A stretch of DNA of 25,143 nucleotides from DAONLM01 sp035406685 (GCA_035406685.1 DAONLM010000018.1:1-25143), one strand, 5' to 3'; shown: positions 6,823-15,666, numbered from the stretch's first letter. The notes: generated by a model from the sequence alone, not told the origin. Translations and numbers: made by a program.

Positions 6823-7968
6823 ATGAAAAAGTTTACGATGATTTTATTGTCTCTTTTGTTGTTATTAAATTTTTTAACATCTCAAAATATTCCAGATATA
6901 CTTGAGATAAAAGTACAACTCGGCTATTCTGGTGTTGTGACATCCCTCGATTTTTCACCGGATGGGAAATTTCTTGTATCTGGATCAGAAGATAAAACTG
7001 TAAAATTATGGGATATTTATAGTGGTAAACTCTTAAAAACATTTAAAGGACACAATAAATGGATAAGCAGTGTCTCTTTTTCTTCAAATGGAGAATTTAT
7101 AGCCTCAGGCTCATGGGACAAGACAATAAAACTATGGAGTGTATCATCTGACAAAGAGATAAAAACATTTACAGGTCATACTGATGCTGTTGTCTCTGTC
7201 TCATTTTCAAAAGATAATAGATATATAGCCTCTACATCATGGGATAATACAGTTAAAATATGGGATATTGCTGCAGGAAAAGAGATAAAAACATTAAAAG
7301 GCCCCTATTTCTATATCTCATCTGTTATTTTTTCTCCTGATAATAAATATGTTATTGCTGCAACTTCTGATACAATTACAGTATGGGACATAAATACAGA
7401 AGAATCAAGAACAATAAAAAAGCACTCTTTATGGATTACATCACTAGCAAGATCTTCTGATGGCAAATTTATTGTATCTTCCTCTGATGATAAAACAGTC
7501 AAACTATGGGATTTTTATAGTGGTAAGGAGATAAGAACTTTTACAGGACATACAGATCAAATAAAATCAATAGCATTTTCTAATGATGGAAGGTTTATTC
7601 TTTCTGGGGCAAATGATAAGACTTTAAAATTATGGGATGTGGCTACTGGCAAAGAGATAAAAACATTGTATGGCCATTCTGATATGATATATTCAGTAGC
7701 GATCTCACCAAATGGAAGATTTGCCGCATCTGGCTCAGAAGATACTACAATAAAGATATGGGACATTACAACTGGAGAGTTAATCTATTCATTGATAGCA
7801 TCCAATGGGGAATATCTTTGCTGGACACCAGATGGTTATTTTTTTGGGAGTGATAGACTTGCAAAAGAGGCTGTATATATAGTAAATGAACTTAACATAA
7901 TCAGCATAAATGAAATTGCAGCAACTCATAAAAAAGAAAATATAATTAATGAGAGAATAAAAAGATAA
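6823..7968 (+). CDS. Exported seven-repeat WD40 protein
   Basis: This is a 381-residue protein. An N-terminal signal peptide (MKKFTMILLSLLLLLNFLTS, then QNIPD) sends it across the inner membrane. Seven WD40 units follow, recognisable from their Asp-x-[ST]-[VIL]-[KT]-[LIV]-W endings: DKTVKLWD, DKTIKLWS, DNTVKIWD, a weaker SDTITVWD, DKTVKLWD, DKTLKLWD and DTTIKIWD. Seven units make one complete beta-propeller, usually a protein-binding scaffold. The tail (YLCWTPDGYFFGS, about residues 326-338) is the strand typically found after WD40 domains that precede caspase-like or other C-terminal domains. Here the protein ends about 40 residues later with no such domain. It lies 72 bp upstream of the GAF-domain gene, on the same strand. 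Its partners and function are unknown. Confidence 0.85.
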   Translation: MKKFTMILLSLLLLLNFLTSQNIPDILEIKVQLGYSGVVTSLDFSPDGKFLVSGSEDKTVKLWDIYSGKLLKTFKGHNKWISSVSFSSNGEFIASGSWDKTIKLWSVSSDKEIKTFTGHTDAVVSVSFSKDNRYIASTSWDNTVKIWDIAAGKEIKTLKGPYFYISSVIFSPDNKYVIAATSDTITVWDINTEESRTIKKHSLWITSLARSSDGKFIVSSSDDKTVKLWDFYSGKEIRTFTGHTDQIKSIAFSNDGRFILSGANDKTLKLWDVATGKEIKTLYGHSDMIYSVAISPNGRFAASGSEDTTIKIWDITTGELIYSLIASNGEYLCWTPDGYFFGSDRLAKEAVYIVNELNIISINEIAATHKKENIINERIKR

Positions 7969-8040
7969 TTAAATTTTATTATTGCCAGAAACCGATATAT
8001 GTATTATAATGAAAATATTCCATTTATACTCAGGATAAGA

Positions 8041-10533
8041 ATGAAAAAAAGGATTAATAAAATAACTTTTAAAATAATTATTGATGGCTATGGTATCATA
8101 AAAAAATATTCAAATAATGCAAAAAAAATATTTAAAAGTATAAAGAAAAATCATAATATTTCAACCATTATTTCAAATGATTCTCTATCTCAATTTTTAA
8201 ATACTCTTAAAGATTTTACAGAAAAAAAAGATTCTAAAAATGAGATTAATTCAAGTATAACATGCAAGAATAATAAAGTATACAATATTATATTAAAAGC
8301 AAAACATAATAATTTGATCCAGATAACCTTTGAAAAATCTAAGATTAACGAATCAAATCTTGATATTTTAAGTAATCTTTTAAAAAAAGAGCATGATAAA
8401 AAGATATATGAACTGGCAAAAGAGATCTCTCTATATGCTTCAAGAAACATACAATTAACAAATCTTTTTGTTTTTAATTATCAAAATTTCTATAGTATAA
8501 GATACTGGGACATTTCTCCCGACTATAAAGCACATTTTATGGATAATCGTGATCTAAAATTTATAAATAACCTACAAAAATATGTATACTACAATTATCT
8601 ATCATCAGAAATAATTGATGAAAAAATAGATATTTTATTTTCTGATGGTAATTATAAATTTATATCTACAAAAAATGTTTCTGAATATCTTAATGATGAA
8701 TTACCCTTAAAAACAAATAAATATTTACAGGAGATAATAAATTTTTGTAATGAAAACAAATTAACAGAAATTGCCCTCATTCCACTATTTATTAAAAATA
8801 TCAGAATAGGATTTATTGCTATATTTAAAACTGATAAATTTACCTCATCTGAAAAGATAATTTTTTATGATATAAAACAGTATTCAGAAAATCTAATCCA
8901 GAATAGTAAATTTTTTCAGGATTATCTGTTGGAGATAGAGGATATAAACAATCTTAAAATAAAAATTCCTGGTGAAATATTTAAGAGGTTATATTTTTCT
9001 TTAATAAATATGAATAAGATAAACAATATCCACGAGTTAAAAACATTTAGTAGAACAGAATTAAAAGATCTTACCAATTCTGATTACTGCTCTTATTATG
9101 AAATAAATTTATCTTCAATGACACTTCAACCAGAAATAATAGATGAAGATGAGAGTATAAAAAATATTGTAAAAAAAGAGAAATTATCCCTTAATAATCC
9201 CAATATAAAAAAGATATTAAATCTCAAAAAAATAGTATTCTATAATATGAATAATGAGGAAAAGGGATTATTTATATATCCAAATAGTGAAATAAAAAAT
9301 TCATATATGTTCTGCCCATTATATTTAACATCAAATAATCCAACCGGTATATTTATACTAACTAAAAAGGATGGCAAAAAATTTAATTATTTAGAATCAA
9401 TAATAGTGAATACATTTTTTAATCATGCACAGAAAAAACATAAAGAACTTTTACTTATTAAAGAAAATCTGGAATCAAAGATAAAATATAAGGCATTATA
9501 CGAGACCATATTAAATCTCAATCTTGTAAATAGCCCATTCAATACATTTGATACAATTGCAAAGATAGCAAGTAACCTTGTCTCATCAGAGACAGTAATT
9601 CTTTATAGAGTGGAGCAGGATAGAAACAATCCAGAAAAAAAATATTTAACCTGTATATATTCAAATGAAAAGATAGAGACAAGGATAAAGACTCTGAAAA
9701 ACAGGATAGAACTCGGCAAATATCTTATTGGAAAATGTTGTAAAGATGGGATAACAAGATTTCAAAACATAGAGGATTATGATCCAGAACTGGACTCCTG
9801 CTCTGATAAGAAACCAAAATCGATCCTTGCTATACCTCTTCACATAAGAGAGGAGATAATAGGTGGAATGGTATTGATAAGATACAGTCATCAAAATTTT
9901 GATTCAAATGATCTTGAGACAATTTTACCATTTGCTCAGCAGGCAATAAACATTGTTTATCAAAATATTTTGATTCAATCAAATATTGACAAACAGGAGA
10001 CATATAAGAATATTATTGAATTTATAAAAATAGCCAACAATACAACAAGTATAAAGATATTACTAAAAGAAATGTTAAAATGCTGTTTTAAACTCTCTCC
10101 TCATTCGAGTAAGGCTGGTTTTTTTATATATCATAAAAATAGAGACAATCTTAAACTTTTTTACACTGTTAATAAAATCAAGACAAAAATAAAAGAAAAT
10201 CCTGTAACTTTTGAAACAAAAACTCCAATCATAAAAGATTGTCTTACAAAAAAGAGCATAATAACAATGAATATAGAAGATATAAAAGATAATAATATTT
10301 TACTTTCAGAAAAAGAAAATAATTTTTTTGATTTTAATAAGTTTTCATTTATGTTTATCCCTTTATTCATATCTAATAAATTAATCGGCATCATATACAT
10401 TGCAAAATCAAATACAGAAAAAAATTCAAAAAATGACTATGATAAGATATCATCTTTCCTTGAAGAAAGTATTAAAATATGTTCAGATGGCTCTCTTTCC
10501 AAAAAGATAAAAAAATATCTAAAATATTTTTAA
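8041..10533 (+). CDS. PAS-like/four-GAF sensory protein without visible output domain
   Basis: I place the start at 8041 because an AGGATAAG ribosome-binding site precedes this ATG. The ATG 42 bp upstream (7999) has none. The 830-residue product has no signal peptide or membrane segment. A PAS-like region (about 1-100, with IIIDGYGIIKKYSNNAKKIF) leads into four successive GAF-like modules at about 135-290, 310-460, 485-645 and 655-815. Each ends with a P-L-type strand such as IPLFIKNIRIGFIAIF, CPLYLTSNNPTGIFIL, IPLHIREEIIGGMVLI or IPLFISNKLIGIIYIA. GAF domains bind small ligands such as cyclic nucleotides or haem. No kinase, cyclase, GGDEF or HD domain follows, so it may signal through protein contacts. 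Its stop codon overlaps the convergent lipoprotein stop by 4 nt. Confidence 0.75.
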   Translation: MKKRINKITFKIIIDGYGIIKKYSNNAKKIFKSIKKNHNISTIISNDSLSQFLNTLKDFTEKKDSKNEINSSITCKNNKVYNIILKAKHNNLIQITFEKSKINESNLDILSNLLKKEHDKKIYELAKEISLYASRNIQLTNLFVFNYQNFYSIRYWDISPDYKAHFMDNRDLKFINNLQKYVYYNYLSSEIIDEKIDILFSDGNYKFISTKNVSEYLNDELPLKTNKYLQEIINFCNENKLTEIALIPLFIKNIRIGFIAIFKTDKFTSSEKIIFYDIKQYSENLIQNSKFFQDYLLEIEDINNLKIKIPGEIFKRLYFSLINMNKINNIHELKTFSRTELKDLTNSDYCSYYEINLSSMTLQPEIIDEDESIKNIVKKEKLSLNNPNIKKILNLKKIVFYNMNNEEKGLFIYPNSEIKNSYMFCPLYLTSNNPTGIFILTKKDGKKFNYLESIIVNTFFNHAQKKHKELLLIKENLESKIKYKALYETILNLNLVNSPFNTFDTIAKIASNLVSSETVILYRVEQDRNNPEKKYLTCIYSNEKIETRIKTLKNRIELGKYLIGKCCKDGITRFQNIEDYDPELDSCSDKKPKSILAIPLHIREEIIGGMVLIRYSHQNFDSNDLETILPFAQQAINIVYQNILIQSNIDKQETYKNIIEFIKIANNTTSIKILLKEMLKCCFKLSPHSSKAGFFIYHKNRDNLKLFYTVNKIKTKIKENPVTFETKTPIIKDCLTKKSIITMNIEDIKDNNILLSEKENNFFDFNKFSFMFIPLFISNKLIGIIYIAKSNTEKNSKNDYDKISSFLEESIKICSDGSLSKKIKKYLKYF

Positions 10534-11699
10534 TATGATATTCTATTTGTCAAGAGAATTAGTTTATAAGGGGTACTACCAGTTTTTATATATAATATAT
10601 AAACATATCCCTTATTATCTATAAATAAATCAATAGGATTTGCGAAATCTGAGGTCATATAAGTAAGGAAACTCCTCTCGTAATGGCCTAATTTATTGTA
10701 AATTATCTTTGCTGGAGTATCATCTTTTGAAATACTGCAAGAATATATTATCCCATTTTTACTTATAATATAAGATTTAGAAATCTCTGTATCAAACTTT
10801 CTTATTATATTACCCCTCTCAAACTTAGAAGGAATAGTATCTTTTGGGAACTCAACAAACTCTAATTGTTTTGTGGAGGGGGAGATTAGATAATACCCTA
10901 CTACAACCTTATCATTATCAATACTTAAAGAAAAGTTATTAAAAGTACAATCAGATAAATTTCGAATCTCTACGGGGCCTACCATCGTATCATTTTTATA
11001 ATATATCGAATCCTGATAAGAATTAGAATTATCATATACCCAATGGAGACGATTATCTTTATCAAAAATAACATCATAATCTAAAATATAAAAACCTGTT
11101 GCACTACTAGCTATATCAGTGGTTGTCTCTTTATTAAAATCTAATTTATATAAAAAAGTAGAAGGGGTTCCGTAAAGATAAAAAGCAAATGGATTATCAT
11201 TATTATCAATAGCATATTTGATATTGTCACTATATGGAATGTTCACCATACAACTTTTCTGTAACTTATCATCTTTGAACCACTCAAAGAAGATATTCCC
11301 CGTAGTACCATCAGTAATATAAAATACATTTGGTTTATTATCACTATCTATGACTAAGCCAATGCCAGGATTTGAGCTACCGATAAGATGGGCTTTATCC
11401 TCTATGATCTTATCCTCCCATTCATTTAGACTATCATCCTTATTGGATGCAAGGTGTAATTTAGTAAAAGTATTCTCTTCTTTTAGATAGACTATATAAA
11501 TCCTACCATCCTCTGCTACTCTTACCTTAGGGATCAGATACGAGGAAGGAATAATGTATCCCAAATTTTCTGATATTACCTTTTCTTGCCAGTTATTTTC
11601 AAGTATATTATCCCATTTTAAGATATTTGAACAGGCAATTATCATTAATAATACACTTACTATTAATATTATAAGCACAAAAAATTTCTTACCTCTCAT
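10530..11699 (-). CDS. Lipoprotein with propeller-like repeats
   Basis: The start at 11699 is chosen because AAGGAGG lies 8 bp before this ATG. The longer frame from 11735 would run into the upstream gene. The 389-residue product starts with MRGKKFFVLIILIVSV and has lipobox MIIAC, with Cys23 lipidated. The mature chain holds about seven units, each centred on an I-D-x-(D/N)-(N/G)-(K/D) turn followed by an aromatic strand: VAEDGRIYIVYL, VIDSDNKPNVFYI, AIDNNDNPFAFYL, IFDKDNRLHWVY, SIDNDKVVVGYYL, ISKNGIIYSCSI and FIDNKGYVYILYI. This suggests a beta-propeller, probably at the outer membrane. It is the last gene of the operon with the TolB-like/barrel proteins, 13 bp behind. I recognise no specific family. 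Confidence 0.75.
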   Translation of the reverse strand: MRGKKFFVLIILIVSVLLMIIACSNILKWDNILENNWQEKVISENLGYIIPSSYLIPKVRVAEDGRIYIVYLKEENTFTKLHLASNKDDSLNEWEDKIIEDKAHLIGSSNPGIGLVIDSDNKPNVFYITDGTTGNIFFEWFKDDKLQKSCMVNIPYSDNIKYAIDNNDNPFAFYLYGTPSTFLYKLDFNKETTTDIASSATGFYILDYDVIFDKDNRLHWVYDNSNSYQDSIYYKNDTMVGPVEIRNLSDCTFNNFSLSIDNDKVVVGYYLISPSTKQLEFVEFPKDTIPSKFERGNIIRKFDTEISKSYIISKNGIIYSCSISKDDTPAKIIYNKLGHYERSFLTYMTSDFANPIDLFIDNKGYVYILYIKTGSTPYKLILLTNRISY

Positions 11700-11712
11700 A
11701 TTAAAATCCTCC

Positions 11713-13239
11713 TTAAAATTTAAATCTTGCCGCAACTGTTACCGGCATATCATATATAAATAATTCAAAGGTAACTATGTCTCCTCTTAAACCTTTCCAC
11801 ATATCCCAACCAAATCCTCTTGTTGCCTCATAGTTACTATCAGTTTTTTTATCAATGATCTCATCAGTATAGATATCCCCCTTATAACTATAAATATTAA
11901 ATCTAAACCTAACAACTGGCTCAATTCCTAAAATAAGAGAAACCTTTTTGTCTGCTAATAATTCAACACCAAAAGGACCACTTATATATATCGAAGGATG
12001 ATATAATCCCCAATCTGTATCTATTTTTATCATGTAAATAGAATTTATTAAAATATTACTCCAGTGTAACTCTGTCCCTATCTCTCCACCAACATGTAAG
12101 GCAATCTTATTAAAAGAGAAAATATGCTCATACCCAAGCCCCAACTTTAACTTTAAATTTGGATTCTGAAATATATCTTTTGGATTTATATTTTTATTTT
12201 TCTCAAGGGGAAGATACCCTGTATAATTAATATTAAGATTTGTACCAAAGAAGGTTCTAAAATAGAGAGTATTCTTAAAATTATTATCCAGAGGTAAATT
12301 CAACCCTACTTTTAAATTAATTCCCATATAGAGTAAGGAGGTAATATCAATACCACTCTCTACAAAAATACCTTTATAAGATTCATCAAGAGTCTTAACA
12401 GATACCTCAAACTCATTTTTCTGAACATAGATATATTTAACTGGCTTTTTGTCAATGTCATATATAGTAAACTCCCTCTTTGTTTTAATCTCACTATCAA
12501 AAGCCATTATCTTTACACCCTTCTTTGATTTATACTTAATACCATTGTATTCTACAATAAAATCATCTTTTTTCTCTGATACAAAAATAAGCACATTTTT
12601 ACCAAAAGGGATGGCAAGAGTTCTTTTTTCTTTGCCTCTCTTTATCTCCATTTTTCTATATTTATCTTTCTGTTCGAGTAATCGAGAAATAATCTCTGGA
12701 TCTTCTTCCTCAATAACAAGAGTCTGGTTTTTACTAATCTCATTTATGGTCTCTTCAGAAATCATTGGAAAATTATCTTTTACTGCCTTTGCTATATCTC
12801 TTGTTGTCCTTTTAATAAATTTGATATCCTTTACACCTTTTTCAGCAGAGATATTAAAAGATATCTTTTCTGTGCCAGTAAATGCATCTATAACACTCCC
12901 ATTAAGAGTTAGTTCATTATTCTCAATTGTTAACTGACTGACAATTATAACATCTCCCCCAGCAAAAACAGCAAAGTTAAGAGCATCGTAAATATCATTA
13001 ATTTTTTTATTCCCGAGTAAAGCATCTATTGTAGAATAGTTTATAAAATAAAACTGTTCTTTCATAATAAGTTCGGCTCTTATAAGATCTCTTATTGCGA
13101 TACATATTGAATCATTCTTTTCATCAAGAGTATTGTTAACAACAGGGGCAACGACTATGGTTCTTTTTATCAAATTAGTTTCAGCATAGAGACTGCTCAA
13201 AGAAAAAACAATGCTAATTATTAATAAAATCTTTTTCAT
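11713..13239 (-). CDS. TolB/CsgG-like domain fused to a C-terminal outer-membrane beta-barrel
   Basis: This is a 508-residue protein with signal peptide MKKILLIISIVFSLSSLYA. Residues about 20-160 resemble the CsgG/TolB-N type alpha/beta domain (IKRTIVVAPVVNNT ... IAIRDLIRAELIMKEQFYFI ... GGDVIIVSQLTIENNELTLN). A linker with VIEEEDPEIISRLL and KYRKMEIKRGKE leads to a short beta domain (LAIPFGKNVLIFV). From about residue 285 to the end there are alternating amphipathic strands (GIDITSLLYMGINLKVGL ... MPVTVAARFKF) that end in Phe, the C-terminal signature of BAM-inserted barrels. The chain probably places a periplasmic domain under a barrel of roughly 8-10 strands. It lies 9 bp behind a paralogue of its N-terminal part and precedes the propeller-like lipoprotein. 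Its specific role is unknown. Confidence 0.72.
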   Translation of the reverse strand: MKKILLIISIVFSLSSLYAETNLIKRTIVVAPVVNNTLDEKNDSICIAIRDLIRAELIMKEQFYFINYSTIDALLGNKKINDIYDALNFAVFAGGDVIIVSQLTIENNELTLNGSVIDAFTGTEKISFNISAEKGVKDIKFIKRTTRDIAKAVKDNFPMISEETINEISKNQTLVIEEEDPEIISRLLEQKDKYRKMEIKRGKEKRTLAIPFGKNVLIFVSEKKDDFIVEYNGIKYKSKKGVKIMAFDSEIKTKREFTIYDIDKKPVKYIYVQKNEFEVSVKTLDESYKGIFVESGIDITSLLYMGINLKVGLNLPLDNNFKNTLYFRTFFGTNLNINYTGYLPLEKNKNINPKDIFQNPNLKLKLGLGYEHIFSFNKIALHVGGEIGTELHWSNILINSIYMIKIDTDWGLYHPSIYISGPFGVELLADKKVSLILGIEPVVRFRFNIYSYKGDIYTDEIIDKKTDSNYEATRGFGWDMWKGLRGDIVTFELFIYDMPVTVAARFKF

Positions 13240-13248
13240 TACAATTCC

Positions 13249-14139
13249 TTATTTAATAAAGTTTATTCTTTTTATATGAAGTTCATATTCTTCTTTTTGT
13301 TTATAATCATAAACAATTGTCTTAAATCCCTCTTTTTTTAAGCTGAATTTCGTCACTTTATTTGGTGCATTATCAAGCATTATTATTTTAATGCCATTCT
13401 TGGATTGATATGCCTCATTATTTATCTCAACAGTAAAAACATCTTCTTTCCCTCCAACAAATATAACAATATTTCTACCATGAGGAATTGCAAGAATAAC
13501 ATTCTCCTTCCCTCTCTTTATCTCTACTTTCTTATATTTATCTTTTTTCTTTAAGAGATTATTTATTACCTCCTTATCCTCTTCTTCAATTATAACAGCC
13601 TGACTTTTTAGTAATTCATTTAGTTTACCTCTATCAAGAGCAGTAAATTTAACTGCCATTTTATCAGCCATCTCATTTGTTATATTATTTACATATCTAA
13701 ATACCTCTATACCCAATTCTCCATCTATAAAGGAGCTAACTGTAGCCTGTCCTAAAAATATATCTACTGCAAATGTGGTAATCAAAATATTATCACCTAT
13801 TGCTAAAAATTTACTTATCAACACAACATCAGCATTAAGATTCTTTGCAAGAATTATCATTTTATCTTCATTGATACAATCTTCTTCATTATAGCCTAAT
13901 TCTTTAAATTGTCTATCAATAGTAGAAAAATCGATAATATTAAACATGTTCTTGGCTATTAGTTTTGCCCTTAAAGCATCCCTTATTGCTGTTACAAGAT
14001 TATTATTGGCTGGGTCCTTATTAATGTTGTATGCTGGTAAAATTAAAATTGTTCTTTTTACTAAATCAGAACCCTCTGTCTGTGAAAAAAGATTAATCGC
14101 CACAAAAAATAAGAGATAAATATAAATTTTTCTTTTCAT
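13249..14139 (-). CDS. TolB/CsgG-like periplasmic protein, paralogue of the next gene
   Basis: This is a 296-residue protein with signal peptide MKRKIYIYLLFFVAINLFS. It aligns with the N-terminal 280 residues of the protein at 11713-13239: LVKRTILILPAYNI, then AIRDALRAKLIAKNMFNIID, VIIEEEDKEVINNLL, KYKKVEIKRGKE and LAIPHGRNIVIFV. It ends where the barrel of the paralogue begins. It is probably a soluble periplasmic partner of the barrel-bearing protein, made by tandem duplication with either gain or loss of the barrel. It is the first gene of the three-gene envelope operon, with a promoter at 14176-14204. The TolB/CsgG resemblance is to fold-level patterns rather than to a named family. Confidence 0.72.
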   Translation of the reverse strand: MKRKIYIYLLFFVAINLFSQTEGSDLVKRTILILPAYNINKDPANNNLVTAIRDALRAKLIAKNMFNIIDFSTIDRQFKELGYNEEDCINEDKMIILAKNLNADVVLISKFLAIGDNILITTFAVDIFLGQATVSSFIDGELGIEVFRYVNNITNEMADKMAVKFTALDRGKLNELLKSQAVIIEEEDKEVINNLLKKKDKYKKVEIKRGKENVILAIPHGRNIVIFVGGKEDVFTVEINNEAYQSKNGIKIIMLDNAPNKVTKFSLKKEGFKTIVYDYKQKEEYELHIKRINFIK

Positions 14140-14175
14140 TTTTTTACCTTAAAAATAAAAATTTCAACAATAATT

Positions 14176-14204
14176 ATTATATATCATTTTTCTTAAAAAA
14201 ACAA
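14176..14204 (-). promoter_or_regulatory. Promoter of the TolB-like/barrel/lipoprotein operon
   Basis: On the minus strand, TTGTTT (14204-14199) is followed after 17 bp by TATAAT (14181-14176), 36 bp upstream of the ATG at 14139. Confidence 0.6.
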
Positions 14205-14242
14205 ATTAATTATTTAATAAAAATATAAATTTTATTTTTTTC

Positions 14243-14271
14243 TTGAAATATTTTAATATATAAATTATTAT
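14243..14271 (+). promoter_or_regulatory. Promoter of the Nudix gene
   Basis: TTGAAA (14243-14248) is followed after 17 bp by TATTAT (14266-14271), 35 bp before the ATG at 14307. Confidence 0.6.
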
Positions 14272-14306
14272 TAGAGTATAAATGTTTTTATAAAAAGAGG
14301 TGTTAT

Positions 14307-14717
14307 ATGGAACAAAAAGCCATAAATGTATCAGCTGCCTTTCTTGTAAAAGATAAAAAAGTTTTAATAGTACAAAGAGGAGAAAAAGGTGAATATCCAT
14401 TAAAATGGGAATTTCCTGGCGGTAAACTATTAGAAGATGAAAAATTTGATGAGGCATTAATAAGAGAGCTAAAAGAAGAATTAAATCTTGATATAACTGT
14501 CATTCAAGAGATAGGAAGTGTAGAATTTGATAAAGAAGATCTTGTGATACTCGTAATGTTTATACTGGTAGAAGGGGATACTTCAAAAATACAATTAAAA
14601 ATTCATAAAGATATGAAATTTGTTACTTATGATGAATTAAAGAAAATGGATCTTCTTATTCCGGATAAGATGTTTGTTGACCTTTATGAAAAAGAGATAA
14701 AAAAATTTATCTCATAA
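14307..14717 (+). CDS. Nudix hydrolase, MutT-like
   Basis: This is a 136-residue cytoplasmic hydrolase of nucleoside diphosphate-linked compounds. The Nudix box GX5EX7REUXEEXGU is complete apart from its last Gly: GKLLEDE (from Gly39), KFDEALI, RELKEELNL, where Asn replaces Gly as in a number of active members. The fold starts with VSAAFLVKDKKVLIVQR and has WEFPGGKL in the usual place before the box. The size and layout fit MutT-type oxidised-nucleotide sanitation or pyrimidine triphosphate hydrolysis, but the substrate cannot be read from the sequence. The gene is single, with its own promoter and an AGAGGTG ribosome-binding site, divergent from the envelope operon. Confidence 0.88.
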   Translation: MEQKAINVSAAFLVKDKKVLIVQRGEKGEYPLKWEFPGGKLLEDEKFDEALIRELKEELNLDITVIQEIGSVEFDKEDLVILVMFILVEGDTSKIQLKIHKDMKFVTYDELKKMDLLIPDKMFVDLYEKEIKKFIS

Positions 14718-14890
14718 AATTGTTTTCTTGGTGTTTTAATTTATTCAGACTCTCATTAAAAATATATAAGAAAAGTGGGATATATGTCCATTAATAAAAA
14801 GGGAAAAAATTGATATGATCAGATTTTTTTAAAAGATAGACTAAAATCAATTTTGTATCAGATAATATGAAAAGTGATTCTATTTTTAGG

Positions 14891-15610
14891 AAATTAAAAA
14901 GAATAGAGTTATCCTCCTCTTGATTTTAGCATAGAGAAAGTTATAATAATTTATTTATTTTTTTGTTAGAATTTTTAATAATTATAGTCAATAATATGTC
15001 TCAAAACCCACTACTTGATAGCAATCGTTGTAGATTGCCTTGTAAAATGGGGTCGTGTTGCCTTCAAAGTGCGACAATTCTCTTTTCTTTTTCCACCTCT
15101 TTATCTTTGTAAGTTTCAACCATAATCTTAATGTAACAAGGCTACACTTCTTCTCAACACCTAAAAGCCCCATTTTATCATACTCTTCCAAAAATAGTGC
15201 GACAATTCTCCTCAAGAGGACGGCCATGCTGAAAAAATTAAGATCCGCATGGATCTTTTTTAAAAACCTATAATCCTCTTTTGATAGATATACCCTAATT
15301 TTATCAGTAGCATCAATTCTTTCATAAGTATTTCCATCCTCAACACCAAAGCAGTATATCTTTTTTATCCTGTTACAAAACAATTGAAGAATATACACAA
15401 CAAGTTTTGATAAAGATAAATTTAATTTCTCTGCTAATTTTACAAGCCTTTTTTTCATTTCTGATTTTACTACAAAGTGAAACTCATGTTCAGCATTGTA
15501 GTTTGTTAAATTAATATTATTCATAATAATCCTCCATAAAATAGTTTTTATTAATTAATCACAAAATTTCTTAGAAAATTCTTTACAAAATTTAAGAAAA
15601 AAATAAAAAA
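14891..15610 (-). repeat. Dispersed cassette, copy B
   Basis: This unit is the copy B gene plus about 100 bp of conserved downstream flank (on the minus strand) and about 80 bp of conserved upstream flank. The upstream flank shares with copy C the core ATTAATCACAAAATTT, followed by AGAAAAT and CTTTACAA (15554-15604 here, 21984-22032 in C). The downstream flank shares AGAGAAAG, TTATAAT and TTATTTATTT with C and D. Its outer part (14891-14915, AAAAAGAATAGAGTTATCCT) is shared with A and D. No transposase, clear terminal inverted repeats or target duplication are visible. Boundaries are approximate. Confidence 0.6.
14988..15524 (-). CDS. Dispersed-family protein, copy B (tandem RHH-like)
   Basis: This is a 178-residue basic protein with no signal or membrane segment. 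It has two units of the form strand, helix, turn, helix. Unit 1 spans about residues 15-50 (FHFVVKSEMKKRLVKLAEKL, then NLSLSKLVVYILQLF). Unit 2 spans about 75-113 (KIRVYLSKEDYRFLKKIHAD, then LNFFSMAVLLRRIVALF). This is what a single-chain pair of ribbon-helix-helix units would look like, so DNA binding is a fair inference. The C-terminal 70 residues are rich in Lys, Arg and Trp. The last 24 residues match copy C at 23 of 24 positions (GNTTPFYKAIYNDCYQV ... GFETYY). A GGAGG ribosome-binding site supports the start. The layout loosely recalls Leptospira DUF1564 proteins, which are also highly paralogous; that comparison is from memory. Confidence 0.7.
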   Translation of the reverse strand: MNNINLTNYNAEHEFHFVVKSEMKKRLVKLAEKLNLSLSKLVVYILQLFCNRIKKIYCFGVEDGNTYERIDATDKIRVYLSKEDYRFLKKIHADLNFFSMAVLLRRIVALFLEEYDKMGLLGVEKKCSLVTLRLWLKLTKIKRWKKKRELSHFEGNTTPFYKAIYNDCYQVVGFETYY

Positions 15611-15666
15611 AATTTTGTATTAAAGATAAAATACCCCCCATACGTTTTTATTTTTAGAATTTTTAA

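Noticed and set aside
7999..8040. Upstream ATG for the GAF protein
   Set aside because: It has no ribosome-binding site, while the ATG at 8041 has AGGA five bases upstream.
11870..11885. GATATCCCC outside the array (also near 327 and 17460)
   Set aside because: These single copies lie within coding sequence and have no neighbours at 22-bp spacing, so I do not count them as iterons.
12449..12937. Plus-strand ORF of 162 codons with hydrophobic stretches
   Set aside because: It is antisense to the conserved TolB-like domain gene, and the hydrophobicity comes from complementing Lys/Glu-rich codons.
14206..14503. Minus-strand ORFs overlapping the Nudix gene start
   Set aside because: They lie opposite a clear Nudix gene and its promoter, with low-complexity translations and no convincing ribosome-binding site.
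15525..15610. Promoter in the conserved upstream flank of copies B and C
   Set aside because: TTGTAA and TTGTGA hexamers are conserved, but neither has a -10 box at a proper distance, so no promoter is called.
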